This document shows, one piece after another, positions 14,888 through 23,019 of a DNA stretch of 41,839 bases. Location: positions 1 through 41,839 of the forward strand of contig SVQZ01000021.1 in the NCBI GenBank assembly GCA_015065105.1, read 5' to 3'. Numbering within the stretch: the stretch's first letter is position 1; every line of letters starts with the position of its first letter. The position numbers were made by a program, and so were the translations under genes. This DNA comes from Oscillospiraceae bacterium (lineage in GTDB: Bacteria; Bacillota; Clostridia; Oscillospirales; CAG-272). The notes under the pieces are model-generated. The model did no database searches. It was not told the origin of the DNA and saw only the letters and a list, made by a program, of their open reading frames with translations.

Positions 14888-15427
14888 TTAAAGCTTTAAA
14901 AATCCATTTTTGGCGCAGGCAGTAAGCCTTTTTTGTATGCGCCTCGTATATAGATATGAATCTACATACACCATCAATTTAAAAATATAACACAGAGCTT
15001 TAAAAAGACCTCTCAAAGCAGGCAATACTACCCTTCTTGAAAGAAATCTGAAAAAATAAAATACAGCTCTTATAAGAGTTTTTGAAATAAGAGTCACAAG
15101 CCTTCCCAGCGTATTATAATATACGACAAAGCCCGCAAGCGAGCCGAAAAGAGCTATTCCTCTTATATTTCCGTTATTGGCGTGAAAAACAAAGACAGCA
15201 GTGATACACGCCGATATCACAAAAAACAGAATATCACAAATAAAGACTATAATATTTATCGTCAGCCGATTTTTAGGTCTTTGCGACCTTTCCTCGGCGC
15301 GGATGATACCGGGCAGACAGAACACCATTCTGATCATCCTGAAAAAATCATACAATATGCCAAAGCAAAAGCCTAACAATACCGAATAGAGTATAAAGGC
15401 ATATATGGCAGAATAGTTATCTCCCAT
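14888..15427 (-). CDS. yabQ: Spore cortex biosynthesis protein YabQ
   Basis: YabQ is a forespore-envelope membrane protein required for spore cortex formation in Bacillus. The 179-residue sequence has helices near residues 7-27, 58-80 and 87-105 and then a basic amphipathic C-terminal region. The opening YAFILYSVLLGFCFGILYDFFRMIR is the family signature (G-x-x-x-G-x-x-YD-x-x-R). Its start overlaps the yabP stop by one base, so the two are coupled, as in other spore formers. Its presence is good evidence that the host sporulates or descends from a sporulating line. Confidence 0.87.
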   Translation of the reverse strand: MGDNYSAIYAFILYSVLLGFCFGILYDFFRMIRMVFCLPGIIRAEERSQRPKNRLTINIIVFICDILFFVISACITAVFVFHANNGNIRGIALFGSLAGFVVYYNTLGRLVTLISKTLIRAVFYFFRFLSRRVVLPALRGLFKALCYIFKLMVYVDSYLYTRRIQKRLTACAKNGFLKL

Positions 15428-15711
15428 TATTTAAACAAACGTGAGAAAAGTCCCCGGCTGTTGCGCTGTTCCATATAATAAACAGCAAAGAGCTTACCGC
15501 TAACAGATACCTCTCCGTCGTCTAAATTTAATTTTACTATATTCAAGCCCTCACCGTCAAGGGTAAGCTGACCTAAATTACTCTGCATCACCACAGCACT
15601 CTCGTCATATGAAAGCACCTCGGTTATTCCCGTTAAGGTCACAAGCTCACGGTTTTCTATACTGACGCTGTGCTCCTTTTGGCATTGAGTGAAAGCTTCC
15701 TTTGTTCTCAT
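15427..15711 (-). CDS. yabP: Sporulation protein YabP
   Basis: A 94-residue soluble protein required with YabQ for cortex assembly. Family features visible are the opening NRELVTLTGITEVLSYDE, the central LTLDGEGLNIVKL and SVSGKLFAVYY, which match YabP/YqfC proteins. YqfC is the close alternative, but the coupling to yabQ and the cluster order favour YabP. AGGAGG sits just ahead of the ATG. A 57-bp gap separates it from rqcP, so a forespore or mother-cell promoter could lie there, though I see none clearly. Confidence 0.88.
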   Translation of the reverse strand: MRTKEAFTQCQKEHSVSIENRELVTLTGITEVLSYDESAVVMQSNLGQLTLDGEGLNIVKLNLDDGEVSVSGKLFAVYYMEQRNSRGLFSRLFK

Positions 15712-15768
15712 ATCTTCCTCCGCAATATAATTATCACTAAATTATATGCATAAGGAAGAGAAAAAATG

Positions 15769-16011
15769 TCAGGAAATTATTTCGTACATACCTGAAGCAT
15801 CAGCCTTGGCAACGTGCTCCTTTACGTCAAGGACACGGAGCTTAAGAGTTCTTTCACCGAAGGTGATCTCTATTTCGTCGCCGATCTTTACGTCGTAGGA
15901 CGCCTTTGCTCTTCTTCCGTTGACAGATACGTGCTCGGCATCGCAGGCATCGTTTGCAACGGTACGTCTTTTTATTATTCTTGAAACCTTTAAAAACTTA
16001 TCTAATCTCAT
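15769..16011 (-). CDS. rqcP: RNA-binding S4 domain protein RqcP
   Basis: RqcP (YabO, an Hsp15 homologue) binds stalled 50S subunits and stabilises the P-site tRNA while RqcH adds alanine tails. The 80-residue sequence is an S4 domain from the first residue: MRLDKFLKVSRIIKRRTVAND, then VSVNGRRAKASYDVKIGDEIEI. It lies where yabO lies in Bacillus, just ahead of yabP. No SD is evident: the ATG directly follows a terminator-like hairpin and AAGTTTTTAA. Either translation is inefficient or the start is reached in another way. Confidence 0.92.
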   Translation of the reverse strand: MRLDKFLKVSRIIKRRTVANDACDAEHVSVNGRRAKASYDVKIGDEIEITFGERTLKLRVLDVKEHVAKADASGMYEIIS

Positions 16012-16021
16012 TTAAAAACTT

Positions 16022-16059
16022 TCGGGAACCTTTGCAAAAAAATATCCAAAGGTCCCCGA
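16022..16059 (-). terminator. Attenuator/terminator between HU and rqcP
   Basis: On the minus strand TCGGGGACCTTTG pairs with CAAAGGTTCCCGA (13 positions, one G-T), with a 12-base T-rich loop and then AAGTTTTTAA. It ends 10 bases before the rqcP ATG. It probably stops most HU transcripts and lets a fraction continue into rqcP. Confidence 0.85.
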
Positions 16060-16083
16060 TCAACTCCATAAAATTAAATCTGA

Positions 16084-16362
16084 TTACTTGTTAAGAGCGT
16101 CCTTAACTGCCTTTGCTGCAGAAAAGCTTACGTTCTTGGAAGCTGCGATCTCGATGGTCTCGCCTGTACGGGGATTTCTGCCGCTGCGAGCCTCGCGTTC
16201 CTTAACTGCAAAAGTACCAAGTCCGAAAACCTGAACCTTTTCGCCTTCCTTAAGAGCTTCAACGATAGCGTCGATAGCTGCATTAACTGCTGCCTCGGAA
16301 GCCTTCTTTGTAAGATCTGCATTCTTTGCTACTGCATCAATAATATTAGCCTTAGTCATCAT
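16084..16362 (-). CDS. hup: HU family nucleoid DNA-binding protein
   Basis: HU dimers bend and compact DNA. The 92-residue protein has the family opening MTKANIIDAVA, helix pair up to ALKEGEKVQVFGLGTF, and the DNA-binding arm GRNPRTGETIEI with its tip proline, then VSFSAAKAVKDALN. Length is normal. Two consecutive ATG codons open the gene; AAAGGTG lies upstream of both and I keep the first. It has its own near-consensus promoter, so it forms a strong, separate transcription unit inserted between mazG and rqcP. This matches the insertion seen in several Clostridia. Confidence 0.97.
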   Translation of the reverse strand: MMTKANIIDAVAKNADLTKKASEAAVNAAIDAIVEALKEGEKVQVFGLGTFAVKEREARSGRNPRTGETIEIAASKNVSFSAAKAVKDALNK

Positions 16363-16389
16363 GATAAAAATTCACCTTTCTTTATTTTT

Positions 16390-16404
16390 TTGAATTAAAT
16401 TCAA
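16390..16404. promoter_or_regulatory. 15-bp palindrome in the HU leader
   Basis: TTGAATT-A-AATTCAA is a perfect palindrome just downstream of the HU promoter, in the untranslated leader. It could be an operator or simply AT-rich leader sequence. Confidence 0.4.
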
Positions 16405-16417
16405 AGTTACCTCATCT

Positions 16418-16446
16418 ATTATAACATTCTTTTCCGATATTGGCAA
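16418..16446 (-). promoter_or_regulatory. Sigma-A promoter of hup
   Basis: On the minus strand TTGCCA (16441-16446), exactly 17 bases, then a perfect TATAAT (16418-16423), 55 bases before the HU start. Confidence 0.86.
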
Positions 16447-16494
16447 TAGATTTCTTTAATTTTTTTCAAAATATATTGTATTTTTGACAATATT

Positions 16495-17151
16495 TTACTC
16501 AAAATCAGCAACAAATTCGGAGGAATACTCAAAAAGCGCTTCTTCAGCATCAAGACCGCATGCCTGAGCCGCAGAGCAAAGCTTAAAAAGCTCCTCGCCG
16601 ATACGTCTTTTCGCCTCATCCCTTTCGATATCAGCATAACTGTTTTCAAGACAATATACGCCTTTTGCGGCACGCTTTGCTATCTTCTGCGCGCGCATAA
16701 GAGCAGGCAGAGCATTCGGCACGTCAACAAGAGTATCCTTGACGCTTTTCTGTCCCTTGGAATCCTGCTTTATCTGGTCCCAATTTGTAAGCACCTCACC
16801 AACGGTATCAGCGCTGACCTCTCCAAATACGTGGGGATGGCGAAGCACTAATTTTCTGCAGATACCGTCAACAGCATCATCAAAGGTGAAGCTTCCCTCC
16901 TCCTCTGCCATCTGTGTATGGAATACGACCTGAAGCATTACGTCACCCAATTCCTCGCACATAAGTCCGGGATCCTTTTTGTCGATGGCATCACATACCT
17001 CATAGACCTCCTCTATGAAGTTCTGTCGTATGCTTTCATGGGTCTGTTCCCTGTCCCAGGGACAGCCTATACGCAGAAACTTCATTATTTCCAGAAGATC
17101 CTCCATTGAGTAACGTTCTTTATTTAAATATTCTCTTGCCTTATCTGTCAT
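16495..17151 (-). CDS. mazG: Nucleoside triphosphate pyrophosphohydrolase MazG
   Basis: MazG hydrolyses NTPs to NMP and pyrophosphate and helps clear aberrant nucleotides. The sequence has the family opening LRIGCPWDREQTHESIRQNFIEEVYEV and the metal-binding EELGDVMLQVVFH, then LVLRHPHVFGE and NWDQIK. At 218 residues it is shorter than the usual 260; the second MazG domain is reduced but ends with the expected EALFEYSSEF. Unlike Bacillus YabN it has no N-terminal methylase domain. It overlaps the yabM stop by four bases. A weak AT hairpin follows its stop, ahead of the HU promoter. Confidence 0.95.
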   Translation of the reverse strand: MTDKAREYLNKERYSMEDLLEIMKFLRIGCPWDREQTHESIRQNFIEEVYEVCDAIDKKDPGLMCEELGDVMLQVVFHTQMAEEEGSFTFDDAVDGICRKLVLRHPHVFGEVSADTVGEVLTNWDQIKQDSKGQKSVKDTLVDVPNALPALMRAQKIAKRAAKGVYCLENSYADIERDEAKRRIGEELFKLCSAAQACGLDAEEALFEYSSEFVADFE

Positions 17152-18833
17152 CTCATTAATTTAAGCTTCACAAAGATACCGTAAAGCTTTGCTCCCTTCG
17201 GAATAAGATCGAAATCCTCCTTGGTTATTGCTCTCAAAAGGAATATCGCAAGGATATAGACCACACCTGCCGCAGCTATAGCAATGAGGGTAGCTATAGA
17301 GTCGCTTGAGATCACAAGGGATGCAAGGTTGTATGCACCGAGAGCAGAAGCAGCACAAAGCACTGCACAAACAAGGGGTCCAACGAATACCTTCTTGAAA
17401 TCAGGTCTGTATTTTACGTACTTTGAAACGAAATAGAAGTTGAAAAGCACGATGGTAAGATAACTCAAAAGTGTACTTATAGGAGCGCCGAACATCTGGA
17501 TATTTTCATTACCGATAAGAAGCCAGCTTGCGGTGATCTTTACAAGAGCACCCGCGATCATGCTGATTATAGGCTTTCTTTCATGCTTGTTTGCCTGAAG
17601 AATAGATGTTGTCATGGCAAGCATTGCCACAAAGAATACCGATAATGCCTGAATCGAAAGAAGTTCAGGCGAATTTGTCTTTTCAACAAGCTTATCAGCA
17701 AAGATAAGCTTAATGATAGGCTCGGAAAGAACAGACATACCGAGTGCACAGGGGAGCGCGATAAGCGAAGCCACACGGAGAGCGCTGTTCATAAGATTTC
17801 TAATCTTTTCCTTGTCCCCTCCTACTATAAGGGAGGAAAGATAAGGAACGAGCGAACCCGAAATAGGGTATATAAGAACGGGAGGGAGATTAAAGAAGGT
17901 TATGACCTGAGTCTTATAATATCCTATAGTTTCGGTTACCTCCTTCTGACTGATACCCAATCCCTGAAGCTTATTGGAGATAATAACGCTGTCAAGCATG
18001 GTGGTAAAGCTCATGACCGATGAGCTCAAGGTAACGGGAATTGCAACTATTATAAGTGTTTTCAAAATCGTTGCTGTACTGCGTACCGGAAGTGTATCGC
18101 TGTCGGGACGCAAGAACTCCGCATTGTAAAGCGATTCCTTAAAGGTAGCCTTCTTTATAAAGAGATATATAAGCGAAAGCGCAACACCTATCGTAAGACC
18201 GAGAATGGTCGCCGCAGCAGCATATGGATACTTCATCTGAATGGTTTCGCCCTTAATTACCTTTTCAACATCCGCAAACCGCTCCATAGCATAATCTGCG
18301 AATAAAAGACCGATAATGAGCTTACCCAGCGATTCGATCACCTCGGATACCGCTGTAGGAGTCATATACTGATATCCCTGGAAATATCCTCTGATAGCAC
18401 AGGATATACAAATGAAGAAAAGAGTAGGAGCAATTGCGATAAGTCCGTATTCAAGTCCTTCAAGCTTATATATACTGTCGGCAAGCCAGCCCGAGGCTGC
18501 CATAAGAGCCGCCATGAACACAAAGCCAACTGTTGCAAAGGTTATAAGCGCTATCTTGTATATCTTTCGGGTCTCTCTGAAATTGCCTTTTGCCTTACTT
18601 TCGCTGACCATCATGGCAATAGCAACGGGAATACCCGCAGTCGAAACCATGTAAAGCCATACGTAAACCTCATAAGCGCTGTTATAATAGCCCATACCCT
18701 CATTCAAAAGCTCGTTTGAAAGAGGTATCTTAAGCATAACGCCGATGACCTTTACTATAAGGTTTGCTATGGTAAGTATCAAAACTCCCGAAGCAAACAG
18801 ATTAGACGTTTTTTTGATCTTGGTACTTTTCAA
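17148..18833 (-). CDS. MATE-superfamily polysaccharide transporter, YabM/SpoVB-like
   Basis: A 561-residue polytopic protein with about 14 helices of the MVF/MATE flippase superfamily. Members move lipid-linked sugars across the membrane; SpoVB acts in spore cortex synthesis and YabM/MurJ in peptidoglycan. The opening (NLFASGVLILTIANLIVKVIGVMLKIPLSN) and the GYFQGYQYMTPTAVSEVIE loop are typical of the SpoVB-like group. Its position directly upstream of mazG equals that of yabM in Bacillus. Two bases separate it from hemZ. I cannot tell MurJ-like from SpoVB-like function by reading alone. Confidence 0.88.
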   Translation of the reverse strand: MKSTKIKKTSNLFASGVLILTIANLIVKVIGVMLKIPLSNELLNEGMGYYNSAYEVYVWLYMVSTAGIPVAIAMMVSESKAKGNFRETRKIYKIALITFATVGFVFMAALMAASGWLADSIYKLEGLEYGLIAIAPTLFFICISCAIRGYFQGYQYMTPTAVSEVIESLGKLIIGLLFADYAMERFADVEKVIKGETIQMKYPYAAAATILGLTIGVALSLIYLFIKKATFKESLYNAEFLRPDSDTLPVRSTATILKTLIIVAIPVTLSSSVMSFTTMLDSVIISNKLQGLGISQKEVTETIGYYKTQVITFFNLPPVLIYPISGSLVPYLSSLIVGGDKEKIRNLMNSALRVASLIALPCALGMSVLSEPIIKLIFADKLVEKTNSPELLSIQALSVFFVAMLAMTTSILQANKHERKPIISMIAGALVKITASWLLIGNENIQMFGAPISTLLSYLTIVLFNFYFVSKYVKYRPDFKKVFVGPLVCAVLCAASALGAYNLASLVISSDSIATLIAIAAAGVVYILAIFLLRAITKEDFDLIPKGAKLYGIFVKLKLMR

Positions 18834-18835
18834 TT

Positions 18836-20341
18836 TTAAATCCCTTCCGTAGCATTATTAAAATGAACACGATAAAACTCACGGTATTCATTAAAGTTTT
18901 GTTGAAGCTGCTCCTCATTGACCTTGTCCGAAAGATATTCAAAGGGATACTTAGGCATAAACATACGCTTTATTGCATCTCTTTCCGGAGAGACCAGCTT
19001 TGTTACAGCACCCGCACCGCAGGCAAAAACACTGTGTATCTCTTCCATCATATATACGTTATACAAGCCCTCAAAGCCGGGAACGGAATAACCTACGTTT
19101 TCATAGTTACCAACGGTATTCTTCTGACGGTACATATAATAAGGAACGTAACCTTCGTTTTTAGCCTGTACCTGAGCATAGTCCACGCACTTGCCCACCA
19201 TGGGGTTAAAGGGTGAATATATATCATTTTCCTCCTTGAGGATATCAGCCGCCTTCTTGATACAGAAGGTATGATATGTAACGTTTTCAGGCTTGAGCTT
19301 AAGGATCGCATCAACGCTCTTTTGGAAGCTTGATGCGCTTTCTCCCGGAAGTCCCGCGATAAGATCGGTGTTTATACATTTTATGCCCGCTTTTCTTGCA
19401 ATATCATATGCATTGAAAAATTGCTCAACAGTATGGGCTCTGCCGATAGTCTCGAGAACCGCATCGTTAAGGGTCTGGGGATTGATGCTTATTCTTGTAA
19501 CACCAAGCTCCTTTGCAAGAACTACCTTTTCATAGGTGACCGTATCAGGACGCCCCATTTCAAAGGTGTATTCCTTAAGATAAGAAAGATCCGCATTATC
19601 CTTAATGGTTAAAAGAAGCATTTCCATCTGCTCTGTGGTAAGAATAGAGGGGGTACCGCCTCCTATGTATATCGTTACAAGCTTCTGATCAAGCTCCTTT
19701 ATAAGAGCAAGGGTCTGCTTGACCTCATAAAGCAGCTTTGCAAGATAATCGGGAATAAGAGACAAAAGACGCTTCGTTGAATAGGAAACGAAGGAGCAGT
19801 AAGAGCATCTCGAGGGACAAAAGGGTATCGAGATATAGAGACTGCAGGTATTATCCGAAAGACTTTTGATTATCTTATTTTCATTTCTTGCTATGTTACC
19901 CAAAAGAGTCGCCTTCTTGGGGTTAACGAAATACTGCTTGGTGAGAACGCTCTTCATTTCGGTAACGTTGAGTCCCTTGTTAAGAAGGTCTCTGGCTATC
20001 TTGGCAGGACGAACTCCGGTAAGTATTCCCCAGGACGGAGACACACGGAAGAACTTTTCTCCCGCCTTGAAAAGAGCAACACCGACCGCTACCTTTTCTG
20101 TTTTTATCTTTGTATTTCTTTCCGAATACGGCTCTGTATGCTCGCAGGTAACGCTTTTTTCACCGATGGTGATGGTTGCCCTTGCGAAGCTTCCCTCCTC
20201 GTTGGTTCTTTCATATATATCAACTATAGGGGTATTTTCTCCCGCCTCCTCGTTTTCAGCGAACTTGGCACCGGGGAAGAATACCATACATAAAGTCTGC
20301 GCGTAAAATCTGTTAATATTACCGTCAATATTGACTATCAT
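18836..20341 (-). CDS. hemZ: Radical SAM coproporphyrinogen dehydrogenase HemZ-like
   Basis: A 501-residue radical SAM enzyme with the iron-sulfur motif SIPFCPSRCSYCSF, the SAM-binding IYIGGGTPSIL and the HemN-like segments TFEMGRPDT, RISINPQTL and DLIAGLPGES. It has the N-terminal extension of about 165 residues that marks HemZ (Firmicutes coproporphyrinogen III oxidative decarboxylase-like). No other heme genes are nearby, and many gut Clostridia carry HemZ without a full heme pathway, so the real substrate is uncertain; HemW-type activity is the main alternative. It is embedded between dtd and yabM with 2-base gaps. Confidence 0.9.
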   Translation of the reverse strand: MIVNIDGNINRFYAQTLCMVFFPGAKFAENEEAGENTPIVDIYERTNEEGSFARATITIGEKSVTCEHTEPYSERNTKIKTEKVAVGVALFKAGEKFFRVSPSWGILTGVRPAKIARDLLNKGLNVTEMKSVLTKQYFVNPKKATLLGNIARNENKIIKSLSDNTCSLYISIPFCPSRCSYCSFVSYSTKRLLSLIPDYLAKLLYEVKQTLALIKELDQKLVTIYIGGGTPSILTTEQMEMLLLTIKDNADLSYLKEYTFEMGRPDTVTYEKVVLAKELGVTRISINPQTLNDAVLETIGRAHTVEQFFNAYDIARKAGIKCINTDLIAGLPGESASSFQKSVDAILKLKPENVTYHTFCIKKAADILKEENDIYSPFNPMVGKCVDYAQVQAKNEGYVPYYMYRQKNTVGNYENVGYSVPGFEGLYNVYMMEEIHSVFACGAGAVTKLVSPERDAIKRMFMPKYPFEYLSDKVNEEQLQQNFNEYREFYRVHFNNATEGI

Positions 20342-20343
20342 AT

Positions 20344-20805
20344 TTAATTCCGCCTTTTTTTAAGAACTTCACTGTCCATTACAATAGTTACAGGTCCCAT
20401 AAGCTGCGTTTCGATATGCATTTCCGCACCGAAAACACCCTTTCCCACGTGGCCTACCCTTTGGCTTATAAGCTCAACGAAATATTCGTATAAACGGTTT
20501 GCCTCATCGGGTCTCTCGGCATTCATATAATCGGGACGGTTGCCGTGAGCATAGTTTGCAAGAAGGGTAAAATTGCTGATAACCAGCATCTCACCGCCTA
20601 TATCGCAAACACTGAGGTTCATTTTATCATTTTCATCGCAAAATATACGGAGCTTAGCTATCTTTTCCGCAAGGAGTCTTGCGTCCTCCTCGGTGTCACC
20701 TTTTCCCACACCCAACAGAACCAGAAGCCCGTTTTTACATTCGCCGCTTATTCCGCCTTCAACACGGCAGACGGCATGGGAAACTCTCTGAATTACTGCC
20801 TTCAT
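20344..20805 (-). CDS. dtd: D-aminoacyl-tRNA deacylase
   Basis: DTD removes D-amino acids (and glycine mischarged on tRNA-Ala) from tRNA. The 153-residue sequence has the family opening MKAVIQRVSHAVCRVEG, the GLLVLLGVGKGD turn and KIAKLRIF. The two active-site motifs are altered: the usual SQ-x-TL is SNFTL (residues 77-81), and the usual NDGPVT is LMGPVT (135-140). The Gly-Pro pair that enforces chiral selection is kept. It shares one base with the rel stop codon. The rel-dtd order is conserved in many Firmicutes. Confidence 0.94.
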   Translation of the reverse strand: MKAVIQRVSHAVCRVEGGISGECKNGLLVLLGVGKGDTEEDARLLAEKIAKLRIFCDENDKMNLSVCDIGGEMLVISNFTLLANYAHGNRPDYMNAERPDEANRLYEYFVELISQRVGHVGKGVFGAEMHIETQLMGPVTIVMDSEVLKKRRN

Positions 20806-23018
20806 CAGCCGAATCCTCTCGTTACGTCGTGAATATTGTTTATACTCTTAAGTCTTGAGGTAATGCTGTTAACATGATCGAGATTCTTTGCATTTACCGT
20901 TAAATTAACTATAATGTCATTGTTACCGCTCTTCTGAGTATTGATGGATATAAGGGTGACCCTCATATCTGCCAATACTGTAGTGATCTCCGCAAGAAGG
21001 GATATCGAATTATGAGCGTGTATCTGAAGCATCGCTTCAAACATGGAATTACTGATAAGATTTGCGCCTCTTTCCCAATGTGCGCTTACCCATCTGCCGT
21101 CATATTCGGGCTTTATGATATTCATCTTGACATTAGGACAGTCAAGCTTATGGACCGAGACACCGTAGCCCTTGGTGATAAAGCCGATAAGATCGTCGCC
21201 GGGAAGAGGATTACAGCATTTTGCAAATTTCACACTGCAGCCGTCAACACCGTCAATAATAACACCGCCGTTCTTTGATGCCTTTGATACGGGAGCGTTC
21301 TTATTAAGAGTAGCTACGTCAATGGGTACCTGTACTACCTCGGGCTTAACGATACGGTCGAACTCATCCTTTATCTTGACCGAGATCTTGTTCATGCTCA
21401 GTCCGCCGTAGCCTATGGTACTGTAAAGGCTCTCAACGTTCTTAATACCTATACGGCTTGCGATATTGGTAAGTATTTCGTTACGCTGTTCCTCGGTGTA
21501 GGGACGGGTAAACTTTTTAAACTCCTTATCTATCTCGGCCTTACCTACAACAATGTTTTCAGCCTGCTTTTCCTTCTTGAACCACTGTCTGATCTTGGTT
21601 CTTGCTTCACCGGTCTTAACTATTTTAAGCCAGTCACGGCTGGGACCCTTACCCGAATTTGAGGTGATGATCTCAACGATCTCACCGTTTGAAGGGATAC
21701 GGTCGATAGGAACTATCATACCGTTTATCTTTGCACCCACCATCTTATTACCGACGGCGGAGTGTATAGCATAGGCAAAATCTATTACCGTTGCACCCAA
21801 AGGAAGGGTTATAACGTCGCCCTTGGGTGTAAATACAAAGGTCTCATCATGGAAGATATCGATTTTAAGGGCGTGCATAAATTCATCAGCATCCCTTGTT
21901 TCGTCCTCTGTATCAATAAGCTTTGCAACCCACTGAAGCTTCTGATCTATATCAGCCTTGCTCTGCGCGCCCGATTTATATTTCCAATGCGCCGCTATAC
22001 CGTATTCTGCAATACGGTGCATCTCCCACGTTCTTATCTGTATCTCAAAGGGTACACCGTCACGGCCTATTACCGTGGTATGAAGCGAACGGTACATATT
22101 GGGCTTGGGGGTGGAGATATAGTCCTTGAATCTGCCGGGGACAGAATTAAACATATCGTGTACTATACCGAGTACGGTATAGCATTCAAGCTCGGTGTTA
22201 ACGATGATACGCAGAGCGTAAAAGTCGAAGATCTCTTCGAAATTCTTGTTCTGGCCGAACATTTTTTTATACAGGGAATAAACGGTCTTAACTCTTCCCT
22301 CAAGGGAATATTTAAGGTTAGCCTCATCAAGCTTTTCGGCTATCTTGTTTCTTGCCGACTCAACGAAATCGCGGTTCTGACCGTACTTTTTCTCTATATC
22401 ATCCTTTATTTCCGCATAACCTATCGGGTCGAGATATAAAAGCGAAAGGTTTTCAAGCTCCTGCTTTATACGCTGCATACCGAGACGGTGCGCCAGCGGT
22501 GCGTAAACGTACATTGTTTCAAGAGCCGTCTTTCTCTGCTTGTCGGGACGCTTTGCGTCAAGGGTACGCATATTGTGAAGTCTGTCGCAAAGCTTGATAA
22601 AGATAACACGAATATCCTTTGACATAGCAAGGAACATCTTACGGAGATTCTCAATATGCTCCTCTTCCTTATCTTCAAAGGGTATCTGTACCAGCTTTGT
22701 AAGACCGTCAACAAGCATGGCAACGTCCTCGCCGAATTCACGGCGCAGCTTTGCCACGTCAACCTTTGTACCGCAGTCCTCTACCGTATCGTGGAGAAGA
22801 GCGGCACAGATAGAATCGGTATCAAGCTCAAGAGTAGCAACTATCTCTGCCACCGCAATGGGGTGATACACAAAGGGCTCACCGCTCACGCGGTACTGAC
22901 CCTCATGGAGCTCTGCCGCATAAAGATATGCCTTTTTTATTTTTTCGATATCATACTGCTTCCCTGTTTTTTCAAGGGTAAACAACAGTTTTTTTATCGG
23001 GTTGAAATTATCATCCAT
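20805..23018 (-). CDS. rel: Bifunctional (p)ppGpp synthetase/hydrolase Rel
   Basis: Rel makes and degrades (p)ppGpp at the ribosome in the stringent response. The 737-residue protein has an HD hydrolase domain (YHPIAVAEIV, ALLHDTVEDC, LCDRLHNMRTL), a synthetase domain (RFKDYISTPKPNMYRSLHTTV, EIQIRTWEMHRIAEYGIAAHWKYK), a TGS domain (FVFTPKGDVITLPLGATVIDFAYAIHS), a zinc-finger region (VKFAKCCNPLPGDDLIGFITKGYGVSVHKLDCPN) and a C-terminal ACT domain. All hydrolase histidines and aspartates that I can see are present, so it should be bifunctional. It lies one base after recJ and shares one base with dtd. Confidence 0.97.
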   Translation of the reverse strand: MDDNFNPIKKLLFTLEKTGKQYDIEKIKKAYLYAAELHEGQYRVSGEPFVYHPIAVAEIVATLELDTDSICAALLHDTVEDCGTKVDVAKLRREFGEDVAMLVDGLTKLVQIPFEDKEEEHIENLRKMFLAMSKDIRVIFIKLCDRLHNMRTLDAKRPDKQRKTALETMYVYAPLAHRLGMQRIKQELENLSLLYLDPIGYAEIKDDIEKKYGQNRDFVESARNKIAEKLDEANLKYSLEGRVKTVYSLYKKMFGQNKNFEEIFDFYALRIIVNTELECYTVLGIVHDMFNSVPGRFKDYISTPKPNMYRSLHTTVIGRDGVPFEIQIRTWEMHRIAEYGIAAHWKYKSGAQSKADIDQKLQWVAKLIDTEDETRDADEFMHALKIDIFHDETFVFTPKGDVITLPLGATVIDFAYAIHSAVGNKMVGAKINGMIVPIDRIPSNGEIVEIITSNSGKGPSRDWLKIVKTGEARTKIRQWFKKEKQAENIVVGKAEIDKEFKKFTRPYTEEQRNEILTNIASRIGIKNVESLYSTIGYGGLSMNKISVKIKDEFDRIVKPEVVQVPIDVATLNKNAPVSKASKNGGVIIDGVDGCSVKFAKCCNPLPGDDLIGFITKGYGVSVHKLDCPNVKMNIIKPEYDGRWVSAHWERGANLISNSMFEAMLQIHAHNSISLLAEITTVLADMRVTLISINTQKSGNNDIIVNLTVNAKNLDHVNSITSRLKSINNIHDVTRGFG

Positions 23019-23019
23019 A

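Noticed and set aside
14888-15711. yabP/yabQ as the YqfC/YqfD pair
   Set aside because: The yabQ-type opening, the one-base overlap and the rqcP/divIC neighbours fit the yab cluster and not yqfC-yqfD.
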